Shown piece by piece: positions 34,321 to 43,391 of a DNA stretch of 61,353 nucleotides (its first letter is position 1; every line of letters starts with the position of its first letter). This DNA is from JALYRV01 sp036675475 (GTDB lineage: Bacteria > Acidobacteriota > Vicinamibacteria > Vicinamibacterales > SCN-69-37). The notes under the pieces were generated by a model. The model saw only the letters and a list, made by a program, of their open reading frames with translations. It did no database searches and had not been told where the DNA came from. The position numbers and the translations under genes were made by a program. Where the stretch lies: NCBI GenBank assembly GCA_036675475.1, contig JAKFEY010000022.1:1-61353 (forward strand), read 5' to 3'.

Positions 34321-34805
34321 TCGTCGTCGTGATGGGCGTGTCGGGCGCCGGCAAGACGCGCATCGGCCGCGAGCTGGCGCGCGAGTTGGGATGGCCCTTC
34401 CTCGACGCCGACGATTTCCATCCAGCTTCCAACATCGCGAAGATGCGCGGCGGCACCGCGCTCGAGCCTTCTGACCGAGCCGCCTGGCTGCAGGCTCTTC
34501 GTGCGGCGCTGGCGGCCACCCTGCTGTCCAGCGGCAACGCCGTGCTCGCCTGTTCCGCGCTGCGTGAGGAGTTCCGCGCCGCGCTCCGCGCCGGCTTCGA
34601 CGACCTGCGGTTCGTGTACCTCCGCGCGGATCGCGCGCTGGTCCGCAACCGCGTCGAGCATCGTGCGGGTCACTTCATGCCCGCGACTCTCGTCGACAGT
34701 CAGTTCGAAACGCTCGAGGAGCCGGCCGATGCGATCGTCGTCGACGCGGCGAAGACGCCGGAGACTATCGTGACGGAAGTGCAAAAGGCATGGCTCCGAG
34801 CGTGA
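34317..34805 (+). CDS. Gluconokinase, apparent CTG start
   Basis: 162 residues if translation begins at CTG 34317, which overlaps the ispG stop as CTGA. This gives the N-terminus (M)IVVVMGVSGAGKT, the usual gluconokinase start. The first conventional codons, GTG 34329 and ATG 34332, would remove most of the first beta-strand. The P-loop GVSGAGKT, the substrate region DADDFHPASNIAKM and ALREEFR are present. It phosphorylates gluconate to 6-phosphogluconate. No gluconate permease or dehydratase is nearby. Confidence 0.85.
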   Translation: MIVVVMGVSGAGKTRIGRELARELGWPFLDADDFHPASNIAKMRGGTALEPSDRAAWLQALRAALAATLLSSGNAVLACSALREEFRAALRAGFDDLRFVYLRADRALVRNRVEHRAGHFMPATLVDSQFETLEEPADAIVVDAAKTPETIVTEVQKAWLRA

Positions 34806-34945
34806 TCGTATCCAGCGGTTTGGCGGTCTTTGAAGGAAACGCAGCAACGTCCGGCCTACCGGCGATGGAGGCCGTTCGACGACGCCTCGAGGCCCGATGC
34901 GCTGGCACATGATTGTGAACGGGTAACTGTCGCGCCGCTCTGCGG

Positions 34946-34951
34946 TAGTAT
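34946..34951 (+). promoter_or_regulatory. -10-like box TAGTAT, 7 nt before an ATG
   Basis: TAGTAT is followed after 7 nt by the ATG of the S9 peptidase, with no Shine-Dalgarno between. Elsewhere the gap 34806-34958 shows nothing I can support. Confidence 0.4.
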
Positions 34952-34958
34952 TCCGGCC

Positions 34959-37712
34959 ATGCGCCGCACTCTCCCGACGTTTCTGCTGGTCGTAGCCGCG
35001 CTGTGCGCGGGTTCGACGACGCTCTCCACCCAGGCCAAGCCGGCGCTGACGCCGGCCGATTACGGCCAGTTCGAGACGCTTGGATTTGCCGGCGCGCGCG
35101 GCGGGCTTTCGCCCGACGGCAACTGGCTCGTGTACGCGGTGTCGCGCTCGAATCGCAACAACGAGTTGCGCATCAAGAAGCTCGCGGACGGCACCGAGAA
35201 GGTGGTCGCCTTCGGCGCGTCGCCGGCGTTCTCGGACGACTCGAAGTGGCTGGCGTACTCCATCGGCATGTCCGAGACCGACCAGGAGAAGCTGCGGCGC
35301 GATCGCAAGCCGGTGCACAACAAGCTCGGGCTGATGCATCTCGCCACCGGCGAGATGGCGACGATCGACGGCATCGACACCTTCTCGTTCGACGACACCG
35401 GCGCGTATCTGGCCATGCGCCGCTACGCGCCCGAACGTCCGGCGAATGCACCCGCGGCGAATCCCGACGAGCCCGGCGGCGTGACGCTGATCGTGAGAAC
35501 GCTCGCCACCGGCACGGACGCCAGCTTCGGCAATATCAACGAATACGCGTGGCAGCCGAAGGGCAAGCTGCTGGCGATGGCGATCTCGGCCACGGACAAG
35601 ACCGGCAACGGCCTGCAGCTGCTCGATCCCGCGACGCATGTGCTTCGCGTGCTCGACTCGGGCGCCTCGATCTATTCGCAGGTCTCGTGGCGCGAGGACA
35701 GCGCGGATCTCGCCGCGCTCAAATCAAAGACCGACGCGAGGCGCGAAGGCCCATCGCAGATCCTTCTGGCCTGGAAAGGCCTCGGCACGCCTGCCGAGCG
35801 CAAGCACACGTTCGATCCGGCGGCGCCCGCCTTCTCCGTCGACGATCGCATCGTTACCTATCGCCGCCCCTCGTGGTCGCACGACGGGCGCATCGTCTTT
35901 GCGGGCGTGGCGCCCTGGGAGGCGAAGCCCGAGAAGAAGGCCGACGAAAAGCCGGTCACCGCCGATGATCAGGTCGATGTGGACGTCTGGCATCCGAAAG
36001 ACGCCGAGGTCATGCCGCTGCAGAAGAAGAGCGCGGCGGCCGCGCGGCGCCGCAATGTCCTGGGCGCCTGGCACCTGGGGCCAAACCGGTTCGTGACGCT
36101 CGGCGACGCACACACCGAAACGGTTATTCCCTTGCGCGACCGGGCATACGCGCTGGTGCAGACGTGGACGCCCTACGCGATGCAGCGCAGCATCGGCCGC
36201 GGCGCGTACGATCTGTCGCTCGTCGATCTCGCCACCGGGCAGCGCACGAAGCTGCGAGACAAGGTCAACGACGACTTCGTGCAAGCCAGCCCTGGGGGGC
36301 GCTACGTGCTGTTGCTCGAGCACGATCACTTCTGGACGATCGATACGACGACCAAAACCGTCACCAACGTCACGAAGGCGCTCCCTTCGGTGTTCGTGGA
36401 TCGCGAGTCGGACGCCACGACCGCGCAGAAGCCGGCGTTCGGCCACGGCGGCTGGACCGCCGACGACCGGCACGTGCTGCTCTACGACCGCTTCGACATC
36501 TGGCGCGTCGCCGCGGACGGCACCGGCGCCGTGAAGCTGACCGACGGCGCTCGCGATGCCGTGCGGCATCGGCTGCTTCGCCTGGATCCCGAGGAAGAGT
36601 TCGTCGCGCTCGATGCGCCGCGACACGTGAGCCTCTTCAACATCTGGACGAAGGAATCCGGCGTCGGCGTGCTCGACGGCACGCGCGTCTCGCGCCCTGT
36701 CTGGATGAAGAAGGACGTCGCGCGCCTCGCGAAGGCCGAAAAGGCCGACGTCTACACGTTCGTCGTCCAGGCGTTCGACGATGCGCCTGACGTGTTCGTG
36801 AGCGGCCCCGATCTCGCGAGCGCGAAGCAGGTGACGTCGCTCAATCCGTTCCAGGCCGACTACGCGTGGGGACGTGCGGAGCTGATCGATTTCAAGAACA
36901 AGAAAGGCACGCGGCTGCAGGGCATCCTGCACTACCCCGCCAATCACGATCCGTCGAAGAAGTATCCGATGGTCGTCTACATGTACGAGAAGTTGTCGGA
37001 CGGGCTCAATCGCTACGTGGCGCCGGACGAGCGGTCGCCGTACAACATCACGGCGTTTACACAACGCGGCTACTTCGTGCTGCAGCCCGACATCGTCTTT
37101 GTCGCGCGGCAGCCGGGCCTGTCGGTCGCCGACTGCGTGGGCGCCGCGGTGGCGAAGGTCACGTCGATGGGGCTGGTGGATCCCGGGAAGATTGGCATCA
37201 CGGGCCACTCATGGGGCGGCTTCGACACGGTGTTTCTCGCGACGAACACGAAGCTCTTCGCCGCGGGCGTTGCCGGGGCGCCGATCACGAATCTCGTCAG
37301 CAACTACGGGAACCATCACTGGAGCTCGGGCATCGCCGAGACCGATCACATCGAGACCGGCCAGCAGCGGATGGAGGTGCCGATCTACGACGATCCCGAA
37401 GCCTACATCCGGAACTCGTCGACGTCTTACGTGAACACGATGACCACACCGCTCCTCGTGATGTTCGGCGAGGCGGACGGCACCGTGCATTTCCATCAGG
37501 GTGTAGAGCTGTACAACGTGGCGCGCCGCGCGGGCAAGCAGGTCGTGATGCTGGTGTATCCGGGCGAGGACCACGGCCTGCGCCGCCGCCCGAATCAGCT
37601 CGACTACCATCGCCGCATTCAGGCGTGGTTCGGCCACTACCTGAAAGGTGAACCGGCGGAGAAATGGATCACGGAGGGGACGCCGTTCCTCGCGAAGGAA
37701 GCCGCGAAGTGA
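34959..37712 (+). CDS. Secreted S9-family prolyl oligopeptidase-like peptidase
   Basis: 917 residues from ATG 34959. The signal peptide covers about 1-26 (TFLLVVAALCAGSTTLSTQA). A long propeller region runs to about 640 with repeated blades (GARGGLSPDGNWLVYAV, PAFSDDSKWLAYSI). A C-terminal alpha/beta hydrolase has the nucleophile Ser751 in GHSWGG, the acid in FGEADGTVHF and the His in GEDHG. It should cleave short peptides after proline or similar residues in the periplasm. Conventional PREPL/DPP proteins are somewhat shorter. It is convergent with the MATE gene. Confidence 0.92.
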   Translation: MRRTLPTFLLVVAALCAGSTTLSTQAKPALTPADYGQFETLGFAGARGGLSPDGNWLVYAVSRSNRNNELRIKKLADGTEKVVAFGASPAFSDDSKWLAYSIGMSETDQEKLRRDRKPVHNKLGLMHLATGEMATIDGIDTFSFDDTGAYLAMRRYAPERPANAPAANPDEPGGVTLIVRTLATGTDASFGNINEYAWQPKGKLLAMAISATDKTGNGLQLLDPATHVLRVLDSGASIYSQVSWREDSADLAALKSKTDARREGPSQILLAWKGLGTPAERKHTFDPAAPAFSVDDRIVTYRRPSWSHDGRIVFAGVAPWEAKPEKKADEKPVTADDQVDVDVWHPKDAEVMPLQKKSAAAARRRNVLGAWHLGPNRFVTLGDAHTETVIPLRDRAYALVQTWTPYAMQRSIGRGAYDLSLVDLATGQRTKLRDKVNDDFVQASPGGRYVLLLEHDHFWTIDTTTKTVTNVTKALPSVFVDRESDATTAQKPAFGHGGWTADDRHVLLYDRFDIWRVAADGTGAVKLTDGARDAVRHRLLRLDPEEEFVALDAPRHVSLFNIWTKESGVGVLDGTRVSRPVWMKKDVARLAKAEKADVYTFVVQAFDDAPDVFVSGPDLASAKQVTSLNPFQADYAWGRAELIDFKNKKGTRLQGILHYPANHDPSKKYPMVVYMYEKLSDGLNRYVAPDERSPYNITAFTQRGYFVLQPDIVFVARQPGLSVADCVGAAVAKVTSMGLVDPGKIGITGHSWGGFDTVFLATNTKLFAAGVAGAPITNLVSNYGNHHWSSGIAETDHIETGQQRMEVPIYDDPEAYIRNSSTSYVNTMTTPLLVMFGEADGTVHFHQGVELYNVARRAGKQVVMLVYPGEDHGLRRRPNQLDYHRRIQAWFGHYLKGEPAEKWITEGTPFLAKEAAK

Positions 37713-37715
37713 GTG

Positions 37716-39062
37716 TCAGGCCATCAGCGGCAGCGTTTCCACGCGCAGCCGATTGGCCCTGTAGAACCACAGCGTGACGAGCACGATGCCGACGAGGATC
37801 AAGCCGGTGGAGAGTCCCGTCCAGAGGCCGGGCACGCCCCAGCCCCACCAGAAGCACAGCGCATAGCCGAGCGGAAGGCCGATGGCCCAGTGGCCGACCA
37901 GGTGCCAGAGCATCGCGGTGCGTGTGTCGCCCAGACCGCGAAGCAGGCCGGTGGACACGGCCTGCACCCCGTCGAACAGCTGGAAGATCGCCGCGATGGC
38001 GAGCAGCGACAGACCAATGGCGATCACGCCCGGGTCGTCGGTGAACAGGCGCAGCAGCGGCAGCGGCAGCGCGACAAAGAGCAGTCCGGCGCACGCCATG
38101 AAGCCCGCCCCGATCAGCAGCGCGGCCTTCCCCGCCGCGCGCACGCCGTCGACGTCGCCGCGGCCGACCGCCTGGCCCACGCGCACGGCACCGGCCGACG
38201 CCATGCCGAACGGCACCATGAACATGAAGCTGGCGAGGTTGAGCGCGATCTGGTGCGCCGCCACGGCCGCGGGCGTCAACGCGCCGGCCAGCGCGCTGGC
38301 CGCGGCAAACACGCCCACTTCGACGGTGATCTGCAGGGCCGCAGGCAACCCGAGCCGCACGAGACGCAGGACGCGCTCGCGCTCCGCGCGCATGGGCACA
38401 TCGTGCAGGCCGGTTGAATACTTCCGTTCGCGCCTGACGATGACAAGGAACAGAAACGCAGCCAGGTACACGCGCGCAAAGACAGTGGCCCACGCCGAGC
38501 CGACAACGCCCATCTCCGGAAAGCCGAACTCTCCGAAAATCAGCAGGTAGTTGCCCACGACGTTGATCAGATTCGCCGTAATCAGCGCCATCGTCACGGG
38601 CCGCACCACATTCATGGCCTGCAGGTAGCGCCGGAACGCCACATACAGCATCAGCGGCAGCGCGCTCCAGATCACCGTGCCGATGTACGGCGTGATGAGC
38701 GCGAGCACCTCGCCGTGAAAGCCGAACGACGGCAGCAGATACAGCAGCAGCGCCACGACGATCATCAGGGGGATCGAATACAGCAGCGCCAGCGCGACGC
38801 CGTTGAACAGCCAGCGATGGCACTCCTGGATGCGCCCGCCGCCGAACGCCTGCGACACGAAGGTGTCGAGGCCCATGAGCAGGCCCATGCCGAACACGGC
38901 CGGCGTCATGAACAGAATGCTGCCGAGCCCCACCGCGCCGAGCGCCGCGGGCCCGAGCGGGCCGACCATGATCGTGTCGACGATGCCCATCATCACCCAG
39001 CCGATCTCGGCGATGACCACCGGAATGGCCAGCGTGAGCATGGGTCTGAGTTCGCGGAGCAT
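37716..39062 (-). CDS. MATE-family multidrug exporter
   Basis: 448 residues from ATG 39062, with twelve hydrophobic segments. It starts MLRELRPMLTLAIPVVIAEIGW and shows the MATE repeats (VDTIMVGPLGPAALGAVGLG in the first half, GMASAGAVRVGQAVGRGD in the second). It exports cationic drugs or metabolites in exchange for Na+ or H+. A TACAAT box lies 5 nt before its ATG. It is divergent from the TPR gene. The frame is open further upstream but not conserved there. Confidence 0.93.
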   Translation of the reverse strand: MLRELRPMLTLAIPVVIAEIGWVMMGIVDTIMVGPLGPAALGAVGLGSILFMTPAVFGMGLLMGLDTFVSQAFGGGRIQECHRWLFNGVALALLYSIPLMIVVALLLYLLPSFGFHGEVLALITPYIGTVIWSALPLMLYVAFRRYLQAMNVVRPVTMALITANLINVVGNYLLIFGEFGFPEMGVVGSAWATVFARVYLAAFLFLVIVRRERKYSTGLHDVPMRAERERVLRLVRLGLPAALQITVEVGVFAAASALAGALTPAAVAAHQIALNLASFMFMVPFGMASAGAVRVGQAVGRGDVDGVRAAGKAALLIGAGFMACAGLLFVALPLPLLRLFTDDPGVIAIGLSLLAIAAIFQLFDGVQAVSTGLLRGLGDTRTAMLWHLVGHWAIGLPLGYALCFWWGWGVPGLWTGLSTGLILVGIVLVTLWFYRANRLRVETLPLMA

Positions 39063-39067
39063 GGGGT

Positions 39068-39073
39068 ATTGTA
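39068..39073 (-). promoter_or_regulatory. -10-like box TACAAT, 5 nt before the MATE ATG
   Basis: TACAAT on the minus strand ends 5 nt before the MATE start codon and no Shine-Dalgarno is present. On the plus strand the same bases read TATTGT (39067-39072), a possible -10 for the TPR gene. Confidence 0.4.
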
Positions 39074-39083
39074 CCGGCGCGTC

Positions 39084-39203
39084 TTGGTGGGTACGTTGGG
39101 AGGTAGCTATGGTGTTCAAGGTGGTGGTGGGATGCGTGGCGTTGGTGGGCACGGTGGGTTCGGTCACACCAGCAACCAGCCACGAGCAACCAGCAACCAC
39201 GCA
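39084..39203. repeat. GT-rich/CA-rich repeat at the TPR gene start
   Basis: A GTTGGTGGG-type run (39084-39164) is followed by CAACCAG/CAACCAC words (39165-39203), together forming a loose inverted repeat. It includes the TPR gene's Shine-Dalgarno, its ATG and its signal-peptide codons. Confidence 0.5.
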
Positions 39204-39996
39204 GCTTCAGCAGCTGAAAGAGGCTGAAGCTGCGCTTGCAGCAAGTCCGGACAGCGCGGACGCGCTGATCTGGGTGGGACGGCGGCAGGCGTATCTGGCG
39301 CGGTATGACGATGCGATCGCGACGTTCACGCGCGGGATCGAAACATTTCCGTCAGACGCGCGCTTCTACCGGCATCGCGGGCATCGCTACATCACAACGC
39401 GCCAGTTCCCGAAGGCGATCGCGGACTTCGAGAAGGCCGTCGCGCTCACGCGCGGCAAGCCCGACGAGGTCGAGCCCGACGGCCAGCCCAACGCGCGCGG
39501 CATTCCCACGAGCACGCTGCAGACCAACATCTGGTACCACCTCGGCCTCGCCCACTACCTGACCGGCAATTTCGAGGCGGCGGCACGCGCATACGACGAA
39601 GATCTGAAAATCAATCCGAACGACGACAACCTCGTCGCCGTGACGCACTGGGCCTACATGACCGCGCGCCGGCTAGGCCGCGACGCCGAGGCGAAGCGGC
39701 TGCTCGAACCGATCCGGAAAGACCTGAACGTGATCGAGAACGGCTCGTATCACCGGCTGCTGCTGATGTACAAGGGCGAGGTCCCGGAAGCGGAGATTAT
39801 GAAGACGGTGGACGCGGGCCTGGAGCTGGTGACGACCGGCTACGGCGTCGGCAACTGGCACTTCTACAACGGACGCGTCGAGGAAGCTCGCGCGATCTGG
39901 AAGAAGATTCTCGACACCGATCAGAAAGCCGCGTTCGGGTACATCGCGGCCGAAGCGGAGCTGAGGCGTGGATCTGGTGATCTGGTGATTTGGTGA
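39109..39996 (+). CDS. Exported TPR-repeat protein
   Basis: 295 residues from ATG 39109, with GGGAGG upstream. A signal-like start (VFKVVVGCVALVGTVGSV) is followed by tetratricopeptide repeats: ALIWVGRRQAYLARYDDAIA, FYRHRGHRYITTRQFPKAIADFEKAV, and WYHLGLAHYLTGNFEAAARAYDEDL. It is a scaffold-type protein, partner unknown. The first ~30 codons lie in a GT/CA-rich repeat and the last codons plus the stop (GSGDLVIW-stop) lie in a GATCTGGTG repeat, so repeats bound the gene on both sides. Confidence 0.85.
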   Translation: MVFKVVVGCVALVGTVGSVTPATSHEQPATTQLQQLKEAEAALAASPDSADALIWVGRRQAYLARYDDAIATFTRGIETFPSDARFYRHRGHRYITTRQFPKAIADFEKAVALTRGKPDEVEPDGQPNARGIPTSTLQTNIWYHLGLAHYLTGNFEAAARAYDEDLKINPNDDNLVAVTHWAYMTARRLGRDAEAKRLLEPIRKDLNVIENGSYHRLLLMYKGEVPEAEIMKTVDAGLELVTTGYGVGNWHFYNGRVEEARAIWKKILDTDQKAAFGYIAAEAELRRGSGDLVIW

Positions 39997-40052
39997 TTTG
40001 GTGATCTGGCGAGCTTCAGATCACGAGATCACCAGATCACGAAATCACCAAG
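39971..40052. repeat. Inverted (GATCTGGTG)n repeat between convergent genes
   Basis: The left arm (39971-40009) is four to five GATCTGGTG/GATTTGGTG units and the right arm (40017-40052) is the complementary set, giving a long imperfect hairpin. The TPR stop codon lies in the left arm. The same word is found as one-sided arrays before pyrE and the TIGR02757 gene. Confidence 0.8.
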
Positions 40053-40063
40053 TCCACGTTCTA

Positions 40064-41383
40064 CTACTGTCTCCAGAACATGAACCGTTCGATCCACTCG
40101 ACCCTGGTGAGGTCGTTGTAGATCACGGTCACCATCAGCATGAGGACGACGGCGAAGCCGGCGATGAGGATCTTTTCCTTCACCTTCATGCTGAAGTCGC
40201 GGCGCGCGAGGCCTTCGAGGCCGAGAATCGCGATGTGGCCGCCGTCGAGCACCGGAATCGGCATCAGGTTGATCAGCCCGAGGTTGAGGCTGATCATGGC
40301 CATGAAGCCGAACAGCTGCACCCATCCGAGCTGCGCCGCGGCGCCTGACAGCTCGCCGATTGCCACCGGGCCCATCAGCTGACGCACCGGCGTTTCGCGC
40401 GTGAAGAGGCCCGCGAGCGTCTGCAGGATCATCTTCGAGCCTTCCCAGTTCCGCTCGAAGCTCATGGCGATGGCTTCGAAGAAGCCCGGCTTGATGATGC
40501 GCGACTCGGCGTCGAGGCCGATGCCGACCACGGCCTTGCCCGGCTCACCTTCCGGCGTCACGGGAAGAATCATTTCGCGCCCGTCGCGCACGATCGTGAA
40601 CGCGAGTGCGCGGCCGGCCGACGCCTTGATGCGCTCCACCAGCAGCGCATCGTCCACCGACTCGCCGTCGATCGCGGCAATCACATCGCGCGACTTCAGG
40701 CCTGCCTTCTCGGCGGCGCTGCCCGGCGCAATGGTCGTGACCATCGGCCGCACGATCGGCAGCACGCCAATGGTGCCCATCTCGTACTTCGACACGCTGT
40801 CGGGCGTGAGGCGCGCCTCAATCATCTGGCCGCCACGATCGACCACCACCACGATCTCGCGGTTGGCCTTCGGCAGCACCATCATCTGGAACTGATCCCA
40901 GTCGGCGACCTCGGTGTCGTTGATGCGGACGATCCGGTCGCCGGCCTTGATGCCGGCGGCTGCGGCCGGTGAATCCGGCACGACGCGGCCGACCACGGGG
41001 ACGGCTTCGCTCCAGATCGGCACATCCGCGCCCTGATACAGCACGCCGGCCAGCACGACGATCGCGAGCAGGACATTCATCAGCGGCCCGGCGATGAGCA
41101 CCTGAAACCGCTGCCACTTCGTCTTCGAGAGGAACTCATCGCCCGCGCCCGACCGCTCGTCGTCGGGCTGCTCGCCCGCCATCTTCACGTAGCCGCCGAG
41201 CGGAATCGCGCTGATGGCGTACTCGGTGTCGCCGCGGGTGAACTTCGCGAGCTTCGGGCCGAAGCCGAGGGAAAACGTGAGGACGCGGACGCCCACGCGG
41301 CGCGCGGCCAGGAAATGGCCGAGCTCATGGACGAACACCACGATGCCGAGGACGAACAGGAACGCGAGAATGTTGATGATCAT
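40064..41383 (-). CDS. rseP: RIP metalloprotease RseP
   Basis: 439 residues from ATG 41383, overlapping the dxr stop as ATGA. The zinc motif HELGH is in the first membrane helix, two PDZ-like domains lie at about 115-280 (GRVVPDSPAAAAGIKAGDRIV and TTIAPGSAAEKAGLKSRDVI), and the C-terminal motif is NLMPIPVLDGGH. It is a site-2 protease that releases ECF sigma factors by cutting anti-sigma factors, which fits the ECF-type promoters in this window. It ends the pyrE-truA-uppS-cdsA-dxr-rseP operon. Confidence 0.95.
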   Translation of the reverse strand: MIINILAFLFVLGIVVFVHELGHFLAARRVGVRVLTFSLGFGPKLAKFTRGDTEYAISAIPLGGYVKMAGEQPDDERSGAGDEFLSKTKWQRFQVLIAGPLMNVLLAIVVLAGVLYQGADVPIWSEAVPVVGRVVPDSPAAAAGIKAGDRIVRINDTEVADWDQFQMMVLPKANREIVVVVDRGGQMIEARLTPDSVSKYEMGTIGVLPIVRPMVTTIAPGSAAEKAGLKSRDVIAAIDGESVDDALLVERIKASAGRALAFTIVRDGREMILPVTPEGEPGKAVVGIGLDAESRIIKPGFFEAIAMSFERNWEGSKMILQTLAGLFTRETPVRQLMGPVAIGELSGAAAQLGWVQLFGFMAMISLNLGLINLMPIPVLDGGHIAILGLEGLARRDFSMKVKEKILIAGFAVVLMLMVTVIYNDLTRVEWIERFMFWRQ

Positions 41384-42564
41384 TGAAGAGCCGGAATCTG
41401 CGCCGAGGCCCAGGCACGGGCCCATGAGTCGGCGGTCCTGATGTCGTTAAGACTATCTCCAGACGCTTTTGGTTCACGCGCCCAGGCGTCGAGGGCCGAC
41501 TCGATGACGGCCGCGATGCCGGGAAACGGCAGCCGGCGGTCGAGAAACGCGGCCACCGCCACTTCGTTGGCGGCATTGAGCACGGCAGGCATGGCGCCGC
41601 CGGCCTCGAGGGCGTGATACGCAAGATGGAGACAGCGGAAGCGGGCGCGGTCGGGCGGATGAAACTCCAGCGCCATGGCCCGGTCGAGGTCGAGCCGCGG
41701 CACCGGCGCCTCCCAGCGCTCGGGATATGAGAAGGCGTACTGAATCGGCAGCCGCATGTCGGTGACGCCCATCTGCGCGATCACGGAGCCGTCGGTGAGC
41801 TCGACCATCGAGTGGACGATCGACTGCGGATGAATCACGACGTCGATGGCCTGCGGCGCGACGTCGAACAGCCAGCGTGCCTCGATGACCTCGAGCCCCT
41901 TGTTCATCAGCGTCGCCGAGTCAATGGTGATCTTCTGGCCCATCCTCCACGTCGGATGCCGCAGCGCATCGTCCGGTCCCGCCTTGTCGATGGCCTCCGC
42001 GCTCCAGGTGCGGAACGGCCCGCCTGAGGCGGTGAGGATCAGGCGCCGCACTTCCGCGGCCTCGCGGCCGTGCAGGCACTGATGGATGGCGTTGTGCTCG
42101 CTGTCGACCGGCAGAATGCGTCCGCCGTGCGTGCGCGCGGCGTCAATCATCAGCTTGCCGGCGAGCACGAGCACTTCCTTGTTCGCGAGCGCCACCGTGC
42201 GGCCGCGCCGCAGCGCCGCGAGCGTCGCGTCGAGACCCGCCGTGCCCGACGAGGCGCAGAGGACGATGTCGACAGCGTCGTGTTCGGCGAGGGTGACGAG
42301 GCCGTCGATGCCCCAGACGGCGGTGGCAGGCACGTCGATGTTGCGCGCGCGCAAGGCGGCCACCGCGGCATCGAGCGCCTCGCGTGTGGCCATCGAAATG
42401 GCGCGCGGACGGTAGCGGGCGACCTGCTCGACGAACGCCTCGACGTTGTTCGCGGCCGCCAGCGCGGTGACTTCGAGGCGATCGGGATGCGCATCGGCGA
42501 CCGACAGCGCGCTCGTGCCGATCGAGCCGGTGGAGCCGAGCACGGCGATGCGCGTGCGGCTCAC
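41380..42564 (-). CDS. dxr: 1-deoxy-D-xylulose 5-phosphate reductoisomerase (DXR)
   Basis: 394 residues from GTG 42564, overlapping the cdsA stop as GTGA. The NADPH motif GSTGSIG is at the N-terminus, followed by ALANKE, the metal-site DSEHNAI and the flexible-loop region PTWRMGQKITIDSATLMNKGLEVIEA-type sequence. It converts DXP to MEP, the committed step of the MEP pathway; ispG of the same pathway lies at 33079. Translational coupling to cdsA and rseP is seen on both sides. Confidence 0.96.
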   Translation of the reverse strand: MSRTRIAVLGSTGSIGTSALSVADAHPDRLEVTALAAANNVEAFVEQVARYRPRAISMATREALDAAVAALRARNIDVPATAVWGIDGLVTLAEHDAVDIVLCASSGTAGLDATLAALRRGRTVALANKEVLVLAGKLMIDAARTHGGRILPVDSEHNAIHQCLHGREAAEVRRLILTASGGPFRTWSAEAIDKAGPDDALRHPTWRMGQKITIDSATLMNKGLEVIEARWLFDVAPQAIDVVIHPQSIVHSMVELTDGSVIAQMGVTDMRLPIQYAFSYPERWEAPVPRLDLDRAMALEFHPPDRARFRCLHLAYHALEAGGAMPAVLNAANEVAVAAFLDRRLPFPGIAAVIESALDAWAREPKASGDSLNDIRTADSWARAWASAQIPALQ

Positions 42565-43346
42565 CACGCCCTCAGGAACGCGTAGTAGACGGGCGCGGCG
42601 AAGAACCAGCCGTCGAGTCGATCGAGCACGCCGCCGTGGCCGGGGATCAGGGTCGAGCTGTCTTTCACGCCAGCCGCGCGCTTGATGGCGGACTCGAACA
42701 AGTCGCCGGTCATGCCGAGCACCGCGATGGCGGCGCCGAGCAGCGCGAGCCAGGGCCAGCCGACGCCGGGCAGGAAATAGGAGCCCGACCAGATCATCGC
42801 GGGCACGGCGAGCACCATGCCGCCGATCGCCCCTTCGACGGTTTTCTTCGGGCTGATATGGGGCGAGAGGGCGTGCCGGCCGAAGCTGCGGCCCGCGTAG
42901 TACTGCCCCGAGTCGCTCACGACGATCGTGAAGATCAGCGGCATCAATACTTCGGCGCCGCTGAACGCGCGGATGGCGACGATGGTGCCGAGCGGAAGGC
43001 CGAGCCAGAGCGCGGCAAAGCAGCTCGACGCCACGGCGGCGAGCAGATCGCGCGCCGGCTGTCCCCCGGCCACTGCGAGGCCGGCTGTGGCCACGACGAT
43101 CGCGCTGAGCACGATCACCAGCGGCGGATCGGGCACGACGAACGCGGCGCACGCGGCCATGGCGCCGGCCGCCGTCACGGCGCGCGGAATGGGCACCGCC
43201 AGCGCCGCCGACAGCGCGGCGTACTCCCACACGCCGATGCCCACCACGGCGAGCGCAAACACCAGCGTGCCCCACGTCGGCAGCAGGAAGAGCACCGCCA
43301 GCAGGGCCGGCAGCATCACGAGGGCAGAAACGATCCTGATCAGCAC
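42561..43346 (-). CDS. cdsA: Phosphatidate cytidylyltransferase (CdsA)
   Basis: 261 residues from GTG 43346, with eight or so hydrophobic segments. The C-terminal family signature is present (SPKKTVEGAIGG; VKDSSTLIPGHGGVLDRLD). It makes CDP-diacylglycerol for phospholipid synthesis at the inner membrane. It lies between uppS and dxr, as in the widespread uppS-cdsA-dxr-rseP module. A 9-nt-period repeat fills the 45-nt gap to uppS. Confidence 0.95.
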   Translation of the reverse strand: MLIRIVSALVMLPALLAVLFLLPTWGTLVFALAVVGIGVWEYAALSAALAVPIPRAVTAAGAMAACAAFVVPDPPLVIVLSAIVVATAGLAVAGGQPARDLLAAVASSCFAALWLGLPLGTIVAIRAFSGAEVLMPLIFTIVVSDSGQYYAGRSFGRHALSPHISPKKTVEGAIGGMVLAVPAMIWSGSYFLPGVGWPWLALLGAAIAVLGMTGDLFESAIKRAAGVKDSSTLIPGHGGVLDRLDGWFFAAPVYYAFLRAW

Positions 43347-43350
43347 GAAT

Positions 43351-43388
43351 TCAGAGTTGGTGAGTTAAGAGTTAAGAGTTAAGAGTTG
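43351..43388. repeat. GAGTTAA tandem repeat between uppS and cdsA
   Basis: GAGTTGGT, GAGTTAAGAGTTAAGAGTTAAGAGTT: three to four units of about 8 nt fill the gap. This is another member of the short-period intergenic arrays in this window. Confidence 0.7.
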
Positions 43389-43391
43389 CTG

